Part shown: positions 1 to 6,802 of the stretch, in pieces
Position numbering within the stretch: the stretch's first letter is position 1
Layout: each line of letters starts with the position of its first letter
Source of the DNA: Thermophilibacter provencensis
Lineage (GTDB): Bacteria; Actinomycetota; Coriobacteriia; Coriobacteriales; Atopobiaceae
Direction: 5' to 3'
DNA length: 64,000 bases
Assembly (NCBI RefSeq): GCF_900128445.1
Contig: NZ_LT671417.1
Span: 1,660,769-1,724,768, forward strand
Translations under genes and position numbers: made by a program
The notes under the pieces: generated by a model
Database searches by the model: none
Seen by the model: the letters and a program-made list of their open reading frames with translations, nothing else
What the model was told of the DNA's origin: nothing

Positions 1-1
1 C

Positions 2-550
2 CTGTACAGCACCTTCTACCAGATTTATGATCCGAGCCCCTCGGCTCCGTTCATCCCGGAGCTGGTTGTGGTCGAGGACAGCAACGCGGGCTTCGAGTTC
101 TTCTCAGAGCTCTTCTCCCGGGTGGGTATTCCATGCGTTTCTGCGGGAGGGAAGGGCAACGTCTGCCGAACGGTCAAGGACGCTTCCGAGCAGTCAATCT
201 TGGTGATTGCCGACGGGGCGGCGTTTGGCCCGGAGATGGAGGGCGCAACCTCCCTCGGTGCGTACAAGCGGGTGCGGCTGTTCCTGCCCGAGTCGTTCGA
301 GTGGCTCGTCCTAAACTCCGGGCTAATCGGCGGTTCCGATGTTGCCGACGCTCTCGCAAATCCCTCCGACCATATTGAGTCGCGTGACTTCTTCAGCTGG
401 GAGCGATTCTTCACTGCGTTTCTTGTGGGTAAGACTCGCGGCACGTACCTGCAGTACGAGAAGAGGGCGCTCAACCCCGCGTATCTGCAGGACCACGAGA
501 TGGGAGCCATCAAGGGCGAGATGCCCAAGGACATAGGCGTCTCCCTCTAG
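2..550 (+). CDS. C-terminal part of an unidentified protein, Toprim-like
   Basis: The reading frame is open from the left edge, so the start lies outside the window; 182 residues are visible. The visible part has an acidic stretch VVVEDSNAG (about residues 22-30), a SAGGKGN segment and a second hydrophobic strand ending ILVIADGAAFG. An acidic glutamate/aspartate strand followed later by a D-containing strand resembles a Toprim-type fold as found at the C-terminus of OLD-like ATPase/nucleases, but this is a weak pattern match. Base composition is clearly less GC-rich than the genes after it, which suggests acquired DNA. The ATPase half that would settle the assignment is not in the window. Confidence 0.4.
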   Translation: MYSTFYQIYDPSPSAPFIPELVVVEDSNAGFEFFSELFSRVGIPCVSAGGKGNVCRTVKDASEQSILVIADGAAFGPEMEGATSLGAYKRVRLFLPESFEWLVLNSGLIGGSDVADALANPSDHIESRDFFSWERFFTAFLVGKTRGTYLQYEKRALNPAYLQDHEMGAIKGEMPKDIGVSL

Positions 551-579
551 CCCCCGGCGTTCAACGTCACTGTCAGATT

Positions 580-652
580 AACGCGCACTCGCGCACGTCC
601 TTCTCGGCGCTTGCCCGGCCGGGCGGTCGGGAGGCGTGTGCGAGTGCGCGTT
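580..652. repeat. 17-bp inverted repeat between gene end and marR promoter
   Basis: Arms at 580-596 (AACGCGCACTCGCGCAC) and 636-652 are complementary except for one base, separated by about 39 bp of GC-rich DNA. It lies 30 bp after the stop of the partial gene and 20 bp before the marR -35 box. There is no T-tract, so it may be a factor-dependent terminator or a protein site. Confidence 0.6.
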
Positions 653-672
653 GGTCACCAGGACAGACTCCC

Positions 673-701
673 TTGACAACCGTCCGAAATCGGACTAGTC
701 T
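673..701 (+). promoter_or_regulatory. marR-ABC operon promoter with palindromic operator
   Basis: TTGACA (673-678), a 17-bp spacer, then TAGTCT (696-701). The spacer contains a perfect 6-2-6 palindrome, GTCCGAAATCGGAC at 682-695. A regulator bound there would block RNA polymerase, which fits autorepression by the MarR protein encoded 39 bp downstream. Confidence 0.7.
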
Positions 702-739
702 TGCCTTCCGCACGTTGGGAAGCACGACGGAGCGGGGCC

Positions 740-1210
740 ATGGAGACAAACAAGCCCGAGGTCACGAGCGTACGAGAGCTCGACGTCCTCTACCAGAAGA
801 CCGACAAGATCTACTACGAGCTCGCACGCGGGTGCGGGCTCTCCGAGACCGCGTACTGGATCCTCTACGCGGTCGAGGTCTCGGGCGGGGCGGCCACGCA
901 GGCGCGCATCGCAGAGGAGTTCTCGTACTCGCGGCAGACGGTCAACTCCGCGCTCAAGACGCTTGAGGCGCGCGGCCTCGTCGAGCTCGCCTGCGCGGAG
1001 GGCGATCGCCGCGCCAAGGAGGTGAGGCTCACGTCGGAGGGCCGCTCCTTCGCCGACGAGCGCATCGTGCCCGCCATCGAGGCCGAGGACCGCGCGTTCG
1101 GCACGCTCCTTCCCGAGGAGCGCGCCGAGTTCCTGCGCCTGGCCGACGCCTACGCGCGCGCCATAGACGACGAGCTCACCAGGCTGAGGGAGAGGGGAGC
1201 AACCGAGTGA
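740..1210 (+). CDS. MarR-family transcriptional regulator
   Basis: This 156-residue protein has the MarR winged-helix layout: an N-terminal dimerisation helix, a central helix-turn-helix (about residues 55-85, including EEFSYSRQTVNSALKTLEARG) and a charged wing with GDRRAKEVRLTSEG. ATG 740 is chosen because GGAG precedes it and the protein then begins at the usual family position; an upstream TTG at 701 lies inside the -10 box and is rejected. It overlaps the next gene by 4 bp (GTGA), so it is co-transcribed with the two ABC subunits. The likely role is ligand-responsive repression of its own operon through the palindrome at 682-695. The ligand cannot be read from the sequence. Confidence 0.9.
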   Translation: METNKPEVTSVRELDVLYQKTDKIYYELARGCGLSETAYWILYAVEVSGGAATQARIAEEFSYSRQTVNSALKTLEARGLVELACAEGDRRAKEVRLTSEGRSFADERIVPAIEAEDRAFGTLLPEERAEFLRLADAYARAIDDELTRLRERGATE

Positions 1211-3000
1211 GCAAGAGACAGAAGGGGCGGGACTACAGCAAGCGCACCTCCGCACGGCTTCTGCTGAGCCTCGTCTCGCCGTACAAGGGGCTTCTTGCAG
1301 CCATCTGCGTGGCGGCGATCTGTGACATGACGGGCATGCTGTTCATCCCGACGCAGCTCTCCGCCATGGTGAACGTCGCCGTCAACACGCGCGACATGTC
1401 GGCCCTCATGGGGCACGGCGTGGCCATGCTCATCGCCGCCCTCGTGGGGTCGGGGGGATATCTCACGACGGTCTTTCTCGCCTCGCGCCTGTGCGCCAAG
1501 GTGGGGCGCGACCTGCGGACGCGGGTCTATGACGCGTCGCTCGCGTTCTCGGGGTCGGACTTCAACGCCTTCGGCACCGGCTCCATGATCACGCGCACGC
1601 TCTCGGATGCCAACGTGGTGCAGCAGACGCTGCTCATGTCCATCCTCATGATTTTCCCAGTTCCGCTCGCGTGCGTGATCGCTGTGGCGCTCGCGTTCTC
1701 CACGGACGTGGTCATGGGCTGGGTGCTCCTGGCCGTGACGCTCGTGGTCATCGGTATCTGCGCGCTCGCCGTGGCCAAGTCCGCGCCCATCTTCACGCGC
1801 CTCCAGGGCTTCATCGACAACATGAACACCCGCCTGCGCGAGTCCATCACCGGCGTGCGCGTGATCCGCGCCTTCGGCAAGGAGGCCCGCGAGCGCGGCC
1901 GCCTCGGCGAGACGTTCGAGGACTTCGCCACCAACGCCATCCGCGTGAACTTCGTCTTCGCGCTCACGGACTCCATCACGTTCTTCCTCATGAACGCTGT
2001 CGAGGCGGCGATCATGTGGGTCGGCGCGGACCGCGTGGGCGCCCACGCCATGCAGATCGGGTCGATCAGCGCGCTCGTGGAGTACGCGATGCTCATCATG
2101 CTGTTCCTCATGATGGCGCAGTTCGCCATCCTCCAGGTGCCGCGTGCCCTGGCGTGCCTCACGCGCGCCGCCGAGGTGCTCTCCCGCGAGCCCGAGATCG
2201 AGGACGACGACGCCCCGGCGCGGCTTGCGGCCGCGGCGGGGGAGGGCGTGCCCGGGGACGAGGTGGCGCGCTTCGACCACGCGAGCCTGCGCTTCTCCGA
2301 CGCCGACGAGGACACCCTGCACGACATCTCGTTCGCCCTGCGCCGCGGCCAGACCACTGCCATCATCGGCAACACGGGCTCGGGCAAGTCCACGGTGGCC
2401 AAGCTCCTGCTGCGCTTCAACGACGTCACGGGCGGCAGCCTCGCCTTCGAGGGTGCCGACGTCCGCCGCCTCTCACAGGACGAGCTCCGCCGGCGCATCG
2501 CCTACGTGCCGCAGAAGGCGTGGCTCTTCTCGGGCACGGTGGCAGAGAACCTGCGCCACGGTGACGCCTCCGCGAGCAACGAGCGGCTCTGGCACGCGCT
2601 CGACGTCGCGCAGGCGGGCTTCGTCCGCGAGCTGCCGGACGGCCTCGCGACGCGCGTGGCGCAGGGCGGCACCAACTTCTCCGGCGGGCAGCGGCAGCGC
2701 CTCGCCATCGCCCGCGCGCTCGTGCGCGATGCGGACCTTTACGTCTTCGACGACTCGTTCTCCGCGCTCGACTACAAGACCGACGCCGCGCTGCGCCACG
2801 CGCTCGCGGGCGAGCTCGCAGGCGCGGCGACGCTCATCATCGCCCAGCGCGTGAGCACCATCCACGACGCCGACCAGATCGTCGTCCTCAAGGACGGCGA
2901 GGTCGTGGGCCTGGGAACCCACGACGAGCTCATGGCCGGCTGCCCCACGTACCGCGCCATCGCAGAGTCCCAGTCCAGGGGGGAGGACGCCCATGCCTAG
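1207..3000 (+). CDS. ABC exporter subunit A (TMD-NBD, degenerate ATPase site)
   Basis: 597 residues: six-helix exporter transmembrane domain (about 20-320) followed by a nucleotide-binding domain. Walker A GNTGSGKST is near residue 388 and the signature FSGGQRQR near 491. Walker B is YVFDDSFSALD near 514, with Asp where the catalytic Glu normally sits. The switch region reads AQRVSTI, with Gln in place of His. Those substitutions mark the degenerate half of heterodimeric exporters of the BmrC/BmrD and TM287/288 type. The GTG start at 1207 overlaps the marR stop, and the gene overlaps subunit B by 8 bp. Drug or lipid export is the usual role; the substrate is unknown. Confidence 0.92.
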   Translation: MSKRQKGRDYSKRTSARLLLSLVSPYKGLLAAICVAAICDMTGMLFIPTQLSAMVNVAVNTRDMSALMGHGVAMLIAALVGSGGYLTTVFLASRLCAKVGRDLRTRVYDASLAFSGSDFNAFGTGSMITRTLSDANVVQQTLLMSILMIFPVPLACVIAVALAFSTDVVMGWVLLAVTLVVIGICALAVAKSAPIFTRLQGFIDNMNTRLRESITGVRVIRAFGKEARERGRLGETFEDFATNAIRVNFVFALTDSITFFLMNAVEAAIMWVGADRVGAHAMQIGSISALVEYAMLIMLFLMMAQFAILQVPRALACLTRAAEVLSREPEIEDDDAPARLAAAAGEGVPGDEVARFDHASLRFSDADEDTLHDISFALRRGQTTAIIGNTGSGKSTVAKLLLRFNDVTGGSLAFEGADVRRLSQDELRRRIAYVPQKAWLFSGTVAENLRHGDASASNERLWHALDVAQAGFVRELPDGLATRVAQGGTNFSGGQRQRLAIARALVRDADLYVFDDSFSALDYKTDAALRHALAGELAGAATLIIAQRVSTIHDADQIVVLKDGEVVGLGTHDELMAGCPTYRAIAESQSRGEDAHA

Positions 3001-4876
3001 CAGCGAGAAGAACGTCGAGCTCGACGAGCTTGCCGAGCTCGGGAGGGGGGAGGCACCCTCCGAGCGCCCCGCGGCGCCGGACGCCTCCGACGACGAGCTC
3101 GAGGTGCCCGAGGATGCCCTCGGGACCGCCCGTCGCCTGTGGGAGGCCGCCCGCGGCCAGCGCTGGCGTCTCGTCGTGGCGGCCGTGTGCTCGGTCCTCT
3201 ACGTGGCCGGGTCGCTTGGCGCCACCGCCTACAGCGCCGGACTCATCGACCTGCTCTGGAACAACATCCAGGCCACCTTCGAGACAGGGGCCCCCTTCGT
3301 GGTGACGCTCGAGAACGGCGGGCTGCAGATCCTCACGTTCCTCGGCATCTGGACGGCCGCCTGGGGGGCATATACGGTGCAGGTGCTCGTCATGGCGAGC
3401 TTCGCGGAGCGGCTGAACCTCGGCCTGCGCCGCCGGATCGGCGAGAAGCTCTCGCGCCTTCCGCTCGCGTACTATGACGCGCACCAGCCCGGGGACACCA
3501 TCAGCCGCGCCACCAACGACCTCGACAAGGTCTCCGAGGTGCTGCAGCGAGGGCTCCTCCAGCTGCTCATCGCCGTGTGCATGGTCGGCGGCGCCGTCAT
3601 CCTCATGGCTACCTACGACCTCGTGCTCACGGGCGTGTTCGTGGTCTTCGGGCTCGTCGCGAGCGTGGCGACCAAGCTCGTGACCGCGCGCACCCTCAAG
3701 GTCGCCGCCGCCCGCCAGGCCGCCCTCGGGGACCTCACCGGGCGCGTGGAGGAGGCCTACTCCGGGCGGGCCGTCATCAAGGCGTTCGGCCGCGAGGACG
3801 CGAGCCTCGCGGAGGTGGCCGAGGCCGCCGAGCGTCTCGCCGAGACGTCGGCCACGGCGGACTTCGTGACCAACGCCATCGCGCCCGCCATCCGACTGCT
3901 CATGCGCCTCTGCCAGGTGACCATCGGCCTTCTCGCCGGCGGCATGCTCGTCATGGGGCAGATCTCCGTGGGCGTCTTCCAGGCGTTCTTCCAGTACGTC
4001 ATGCAGGCGTCCGAGCCGTTCACGCAGCTCGCCCTCACGGTGAACATGCTCCAGGGCGCCCTCGCCGCCGCGGAGCGCGTTTTCGCGTTCCTAGACGAGG
4101 ACGAGGTCGTTCCCGACCCGGCCAGCCCGGCCGAGCTTCCCGAAGCCGTCGAGGGCCGCGTTGCCTTCGAGCACGTCCGCTTTGGCTACGCGCCGGACCG
4201 CCCGCTCATGCGCGACGTCTCGCTCGTGGCCGAGCCCGGGCAGAAGGTGGCCATCGTCGGCGCCACGGGCGCGGGCAAGACGACCCTCATCAACCTGCTC
4301 ATGCGCTTCTACGAGGTGGATGGCGGCCGCATCACGCTCGACGGCGTGGACACCCGCGACCTCACGCGCGCGGGGCTGCGGCGCCAGTTTGGCATGGTGC
4401 TCCAGGACGCATGGCTCTTCGAGGGCACCATCGCGGAGAACATCGCCTACGGCAAGCCCGGGGCGACCCGCGAGGAGGTCGAGGCGGCCGCCCGCGCCGC
4501 GCACGTGGACTTCTTCGTGCGCACGCTCCCGCACGGCTACGACACGATGCTCTCCAACGATGCGGAGAACATCTCCCAGGGCCAGCGTCAGCTGCTCACC
4601 ATCGCGCGCGCCATGCTCACGGACCCCGCCATCCTCATCCTCGACGAGGCGACCTCGAGCGTGGACACCCGCACCGAGCAGGCCATCGTACGTGCGATGG
4701 AGGCCATCATGGAGAACCGCACGAGCTTCGTGATCGCGCACCGGCTCTCGACGATCGTGGACGCCGACCTCATCCTCGTGATGGAGAAGGGCACGATTAT
4801 CGAGCAGGGCACGCACGCGAAGCTTCTCGCCGCGGGCGGGTCGTACGCGGAGCTGTACCGCAGTCAGTTCGCGTAG
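2993..4876 (+). CDS. ABC exporter subunit B (TMD-NBD, catalytic ATPase site)
   Basis: 627 residues with an acidic cytoplasmic N-terminal extension (about 1-45, rich in Glu/Asp), a six-helix exporter domain and an NBD. Walker A GATGAGKTT is near residue 422 and Walker B LILDEATSS near 548 with the catalytic Glu; the H-loop is AHRLSTI. The signature is ISQGQRQ instead of LSGGQ. A non-canonical signature here pairs with the degenerate Walker B of subunit A to form one inactive site, leaving this subunit's Walker motifs plus subunit A's FSGGQ as the active one. ATG 2993 overlaps the end of subunit A, as expected for obligate partners. Confidence 0.92.
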   Translation: MPSSEKNVELDELAELGRGEAPSERPAAPDASDDELEVPEDALGTARRLWEAARGQRWRLVVAAVCSVLYVAGSLGATAYSAGLIDLLWNNIQATFETGAPFVVTLENGGLQILTFLGIWTAAWGAYTVQVLVMASFAERLNLGLRRRIGEKLSRLPLAYYDAHQPGDTISRATNDLDKVSEVLQRGLLQLLIAVCMVGGAVILMATYDLVLTGVFVVFGLVASVATKLVTARTLKVAAARQAALGDLTGRVEEAYSGRAVIKAFGREDASLAEVAEAAERLAETSATADFVTNAIAPAIRLLMRLCQVTIGLLAGGMLVMGQISVGVFQAFFQYVMQASEPFTQLALTVNMLQGALAAAERVFAFLDEDEVVPDPASPAELPEAVEGRVAFEHVRFGYAPDRPLMRDVSLVAEPGQKVAIVGATGAGKTTLINLLMRFYEVDGGRITLDGVDTRDLTRAGLRRQFGMVLQDAWLFEGTIAENIAYGKPGATREEVEAAARAAHVDFFVRTLPHGYDTMLSNDAENISQGQRQLLTIARAMLTDPAILILDEATSSVDTRTEQAIVRAMEAIMENRTSFVIAHRLSTIVDADLILVMEKGTIIEQGTHAKLLAAGGSYAELYRSQFA

Positions 4877-4881
4877 CGGAC

Positions 4882-4907
4882 GCGCCCCGCCCTCCGGGCG
4901 GAGGCGC
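4882..4907 (+). terminator. GC hairpin after the ABC operon
   Basis: GCGCCCCGCCC pairs with GGGCGGAGGCGC with one bulge, 5 bp after the stop of subunit B. There is no T-run. It faces a convergent toxin-antitoxin operon, so it may act with the next hairpin as a barrier from both sides. Confidence 0.5.
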
Positions 4908-4924
4908 GGCCGTGGCGCCCGGCG

Positions 4925-5395
4925 CTACGCCTCCCGGGCCGGGCTCGCGCCCGGGCCGGGAGGAAAGTCGATGACGGGGGTCTTTCTGGGGGTGACGCTG
5001 GCGCGGCGCATGAGAAGTGTCGCGGCGCCGGGCACCTGGCCGACGAGGCGCATGAGGTTGTCGGCCATGAGGGTCTGCTGCATGTAGCCCGTCTCCCAGC
5101 GGCTCACGGTGGGGGAGGACACGCCGAGCATGACCTCGAACTGCTTCTGGCTCACGCCGAGCGACGTGCGGATGGACCGGATCTCCGCGGGCGAGAGCAG
5201 GTCGTGGCGCCGGGCGTACTCCTCGTGGATGCGCCGCGTGAGCTCGACCTCGTCGTTGATGTCAATCATGTACTCGCCGCAGCTATCGCACTGGTTGTGG
5301 CGAATGCCCTCGATGAAGAACTCCTCGCCTCGATAGGCCTCGCGCATTGTCTCGCACGTCTCGCGCAGCTCGGCTCCGCATTCAGGACAGAACAC
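4925..5395 (-). CDS. MqsA-like antitoxin (zinc finger plus HTH)
   Basis: 156 residues. The N-terminus carries a two-CxxC zinc module (CPECG about residues 3-7, CDSCG near 37) separated by a segment with YRGEEFFIEGI, the arrangement of E. coli MqsA. The C-terminal half has an Xre-type helix-turn-helix (about 75-115, SLGVSQKQFEVMLGVS then SRWETG). GTG at 5395 is preferred because AGAGGAG lies 5 bp upstream; the longer TTG start at 5410 would overlap the toxin stop. The gene follows the toxin by 11 bp, and toxin-first order is the mqsRA arrangement. Expected roles are neutralising the RNase toxin and repressing the operon. The last codons form a GC hairpin at 4930-4963. Confidence 0.85.
   Translation of the reverse strand: MFCPECGAELRETCETMREAYRGEEFFIEGIRHNQCDSCGEYMIDINDEVELTRRIHEEYARRHDLLSPAEIRSIRTSLGVSQKQFEVMLGVSSPTVSRWETGYMQQTLMADNLMRLVGQVPGAATLLMRRASVTPRKTPVIDFPPGPGASPAREA
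4930..4963 (-). terminator. Hairpin overlapping the 3' end of the antitoxin gene
   Basis: Arms of 15 bp, CCTCCCGGGCCGGGC and its near-complement, enclose a 4-bp loop with one central mismatch. It overlaps the last codons of the minus-strand antitoxin gene and faces the ABC operon hairpin. No T-run is present. Confidence 0.45.
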
Positions 5396-5406
5396 GACGG
5401 CTCCTC

Positions 5407-5745
5407 TCAATGGATGTAGCCTTCCCAGTTGGCAGAAAGAACGTTTACAACCACACGCTCGTCACGCTCAATGACGAATTTGACGTACCAAAGCTCATCT
5501 GCATGGCGCACTTCTCTGTACACATCGGCCCATAGTCCGGGCACGACCGCAAGCTCGACGCTTTTCGAAAAGTTACGGGGCTCAATAGCGTCAAGAAGCC
5601 CGACTATGAACCCCCGCTTGTCGAGGACGTCGTACCTGTTTTCGATGAAGTGCCTGATGCGTCCGCTGATCTGTACCCTACGCTGCTCCGCGAGCCCCTT
5701 CGCCTCATCCAGGTCATATGTGGGTTGATGTCGCTCCTGCCTCAT
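5407..5745 (-). CDS. MqsR-like ribonuclease toxin
   Basis: 112 residues, close to the size of MqsR. The best matching region is the C-terminal half: NFSKSVE corresponds to the family FYKSM segment, and LWADVYRE followed by LWYVKFVIE and VVVNVLS corresponds to the WQDVYRP and following strands of MqsR. MqsR enzymes are RelE-fold mRNA interferases. ATG 5745 has AGGAGG upstream. The gene is visibly less GC-rich than its neighbours, a common sign of a horizontally acquired toxin module. The antitoxin gene follows by 11 bp. Assignment rests on motif order and on the partner's MqsA layout. Confidence 0.75.
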   Translation of the reverse strand: MRQERHQPTYDLDEAKGLAEQRRVQISGRIRHFIENRYDVLDKRGFIVGLLDAIEPRNFSKSVELAVVPGLWADVYREVRHADELWYVKFVIERDERVVVNVLSANWEGYIH

Positions 5746-5756
5746 CCTGCCTCCTG

Positions 5757-5785
5757 AGTTTAGCGTGACGCTAAATCTAGCGCAA
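5757..5785 (-). promoter_or_regulatory. Toxin-antitoxin operon promoter and operator palindrome
   Basis: A perfect 8-1-8 palindrome, TTTAGCGTGACGCTAAA, lies at 5759-5775 just before the toxin start, with a further half-site (CTAGCG) beside it. On the minus strand TTGCGC (5785-5780), 17 bp and TAAACT (5762-5757) could be -35/-10, so the palindrome would cover the core promoter. That promoter would give a very short leader, so its exact boxes are tentative. MqsA-type antitoxins repress by binding such palindromes. Confidence 0.6.
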
Positions 5786-6052
5786 CTGTGCCCTCACCCC
5801 AGACTATCGAGCGCGCTGCCAAGTTGGCTCTCGGTTGTCTGACGCGTCGCTGACGCTGCAGGCCAGGGACGATGGCGGGCGATGGGGGAAGGCGGATTTG
5901 TCGGTGCGCGGCACGCCTCGGCCGGCGGGCGGTCGCTGCGAGATGCCCGGGGCTGCACTCTCCTGACGGGTGCGTCGTTCTTCTCGCCCCGCGTGCTGGA
6001 GTGCCGGGAAACGTGCCAGACCTGGCTCCCCGTCCAACCCGGATAACAAAAA
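5776..6052. other. Non-coding gap between toxin operon and fmdB
   Basis: About 277 bp between the divergent toxin promoter and the fmdB terminator. No frame has a credible start or family resemblance. The only notable item is an exact copy of the 12-mer GTTCTTCTCGCC at 5977-5988. Confidence 0.6.
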
Positions 6053-6092
6053 GCGCGCTCGACGAGATTGAGGTCAATCTCGTCGAGCGCGC
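6053..6092 (-). terminator. Strong terminator of fmdB
   Basis: A perfect 19-bp inverted repeat (arms 6053-6071 and 6074-6092). On the minus strand it is followed at once by TTTTTGTT, a classical intrinsic terminator, 32 bp after the fmdB stop. Confidence 0.93.
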
Positions 6093-6124
6093 CGCATGCG
6101 TTGGGCCGCTTGGTGTCGCGGGGG

Positions 6125-6355
6125 CTAGTCGCAGGCCCCGCAGCTCTCGCACTTCTCGCTCTTGGGGGCGCCGCCCTTGTTGCGCTGGTCGGTGTTGTAG
6201 AAGCCCGACCCCTTGAAGACGATGCCGGAGGGGTCGAAGACGCGCTCGGCCTCGTGGCCGCAGCTGGGGCAGCTGACCTTGGGGTGAGCGCTCATCGGGT
6301 GCTCTACCTCGAACGTCGCGCCGCACTCAGGGCAGTGATAGTCATAGCGTGCCAT
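6125..6355 (-). CDS. FmdB/CxxC-CxxC zinc-ribbon regulatory protein
   Basis: 76 residues. The N-terminus MARYDYHCPECGATFEV, then SCPSCGHEAERVF, is the FmdB-family zinc ribbon: an aromatic-rich start and two CxxC pairs. The tail has the typical GSGFYNTD motif and a late CESCGAC pair. ATG 6355 is used because GGAGG lies 5 bp upstream; the longer in-frame start adds 12 residues not seen in the family. Function is poorly known; the name comes from a putative regulator of formamidase genes in Methylophilus. It stands alone with its own terminator. Confidence 0.88.
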   Translation of the reverse strand: MARYDYHCPECGATFEVEHPMSAHPKVSCPSCGHEAERVFDPSGIVFKGSGFYNTDQRNKGGAPKSEKCESCGACD

Positions 6356-6480
6356 GGTTTCCTCCATGAAGCTCCAAATGTCCAAACGCATGATACTTTA
6401 CCCAAACTCGCAGCCCGCATGCCCGACGTTTTGGCCGTACACGCGCTCCGCGCAATCGGGGCCCGCCGTCGGGCGCCGCG

Positions 6481-6717
6481 CCCTGCAATCAGGCGGATAG
6501 TGCGAAGAATCGCTGTCCCTCCCTGCAATCAGGCGGATAGTGGGAAGCGTTTTTGGGCCTGCGAAGCGGATTTGGACGCCAACGCCCCCCTTCCGGACGA
6601 CAAATTGCCTGTTGGCAACTTTCTCGCTATTTCGCCAGATAGGGAAATCGCTTCGCACTATCCGCCTGATTGCAGGGAGGGAGCGGATTTCTTCGCACTA
6701 TCCGCCTGATTGCAGGG
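6481..6717. repeat. Large inverted repeat built from four copies of a 27-bp unit
   Basis: Two direct copies of a unit starting CCCTGCAATCAGGCGGATAG at 6481-6507 and 6521-6547 face two inverted copies at 6651-6677 and 6691-6717. Both pairs have a 40-bp period and related 13-bp linkers, so the outer 67 bp on each side are near-complementary. The 103-bp centre contains ACAAATTGCCTGTTGGCAAC, which resembles the core of the element at 49578-49659. The whole fills the gap between fmdB and the HAD-TPK gene and looks like a miniature mobile or REP-type element. Confidence 0.85.
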
Positions 6718-6755
6718 CTTGGCCCTCGGTCGAGGGCGGCCACGGCGCGCCCAGC

Positions 6756-6764
6756 TGCTATCAT
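6756..6764 (+). promoter_or_regulatory. Extended -10 promoter of the HAD-TPK gene
   Basis: TGCTATCAT (TG at 6756, hexamer TATCAT 6759-6764) is an extended -10 placed 38 bp before the chosen ATG. No good -35 is visible, as is usual for extended -10 promoters. Confidence 0.55.
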
Positions 6765-6802
6765 GTGCGCTTGATGACCTGGCGGGAGGCGATGGGGGAG
6801 CG

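Noticed and set aside
4930-4963. Attachment or recombination site
   Set aside because: The near-perfect inverted repeat is most simply a 3' end hairpin of the antitoxin gene; no integrase or direct repeat is nearby.
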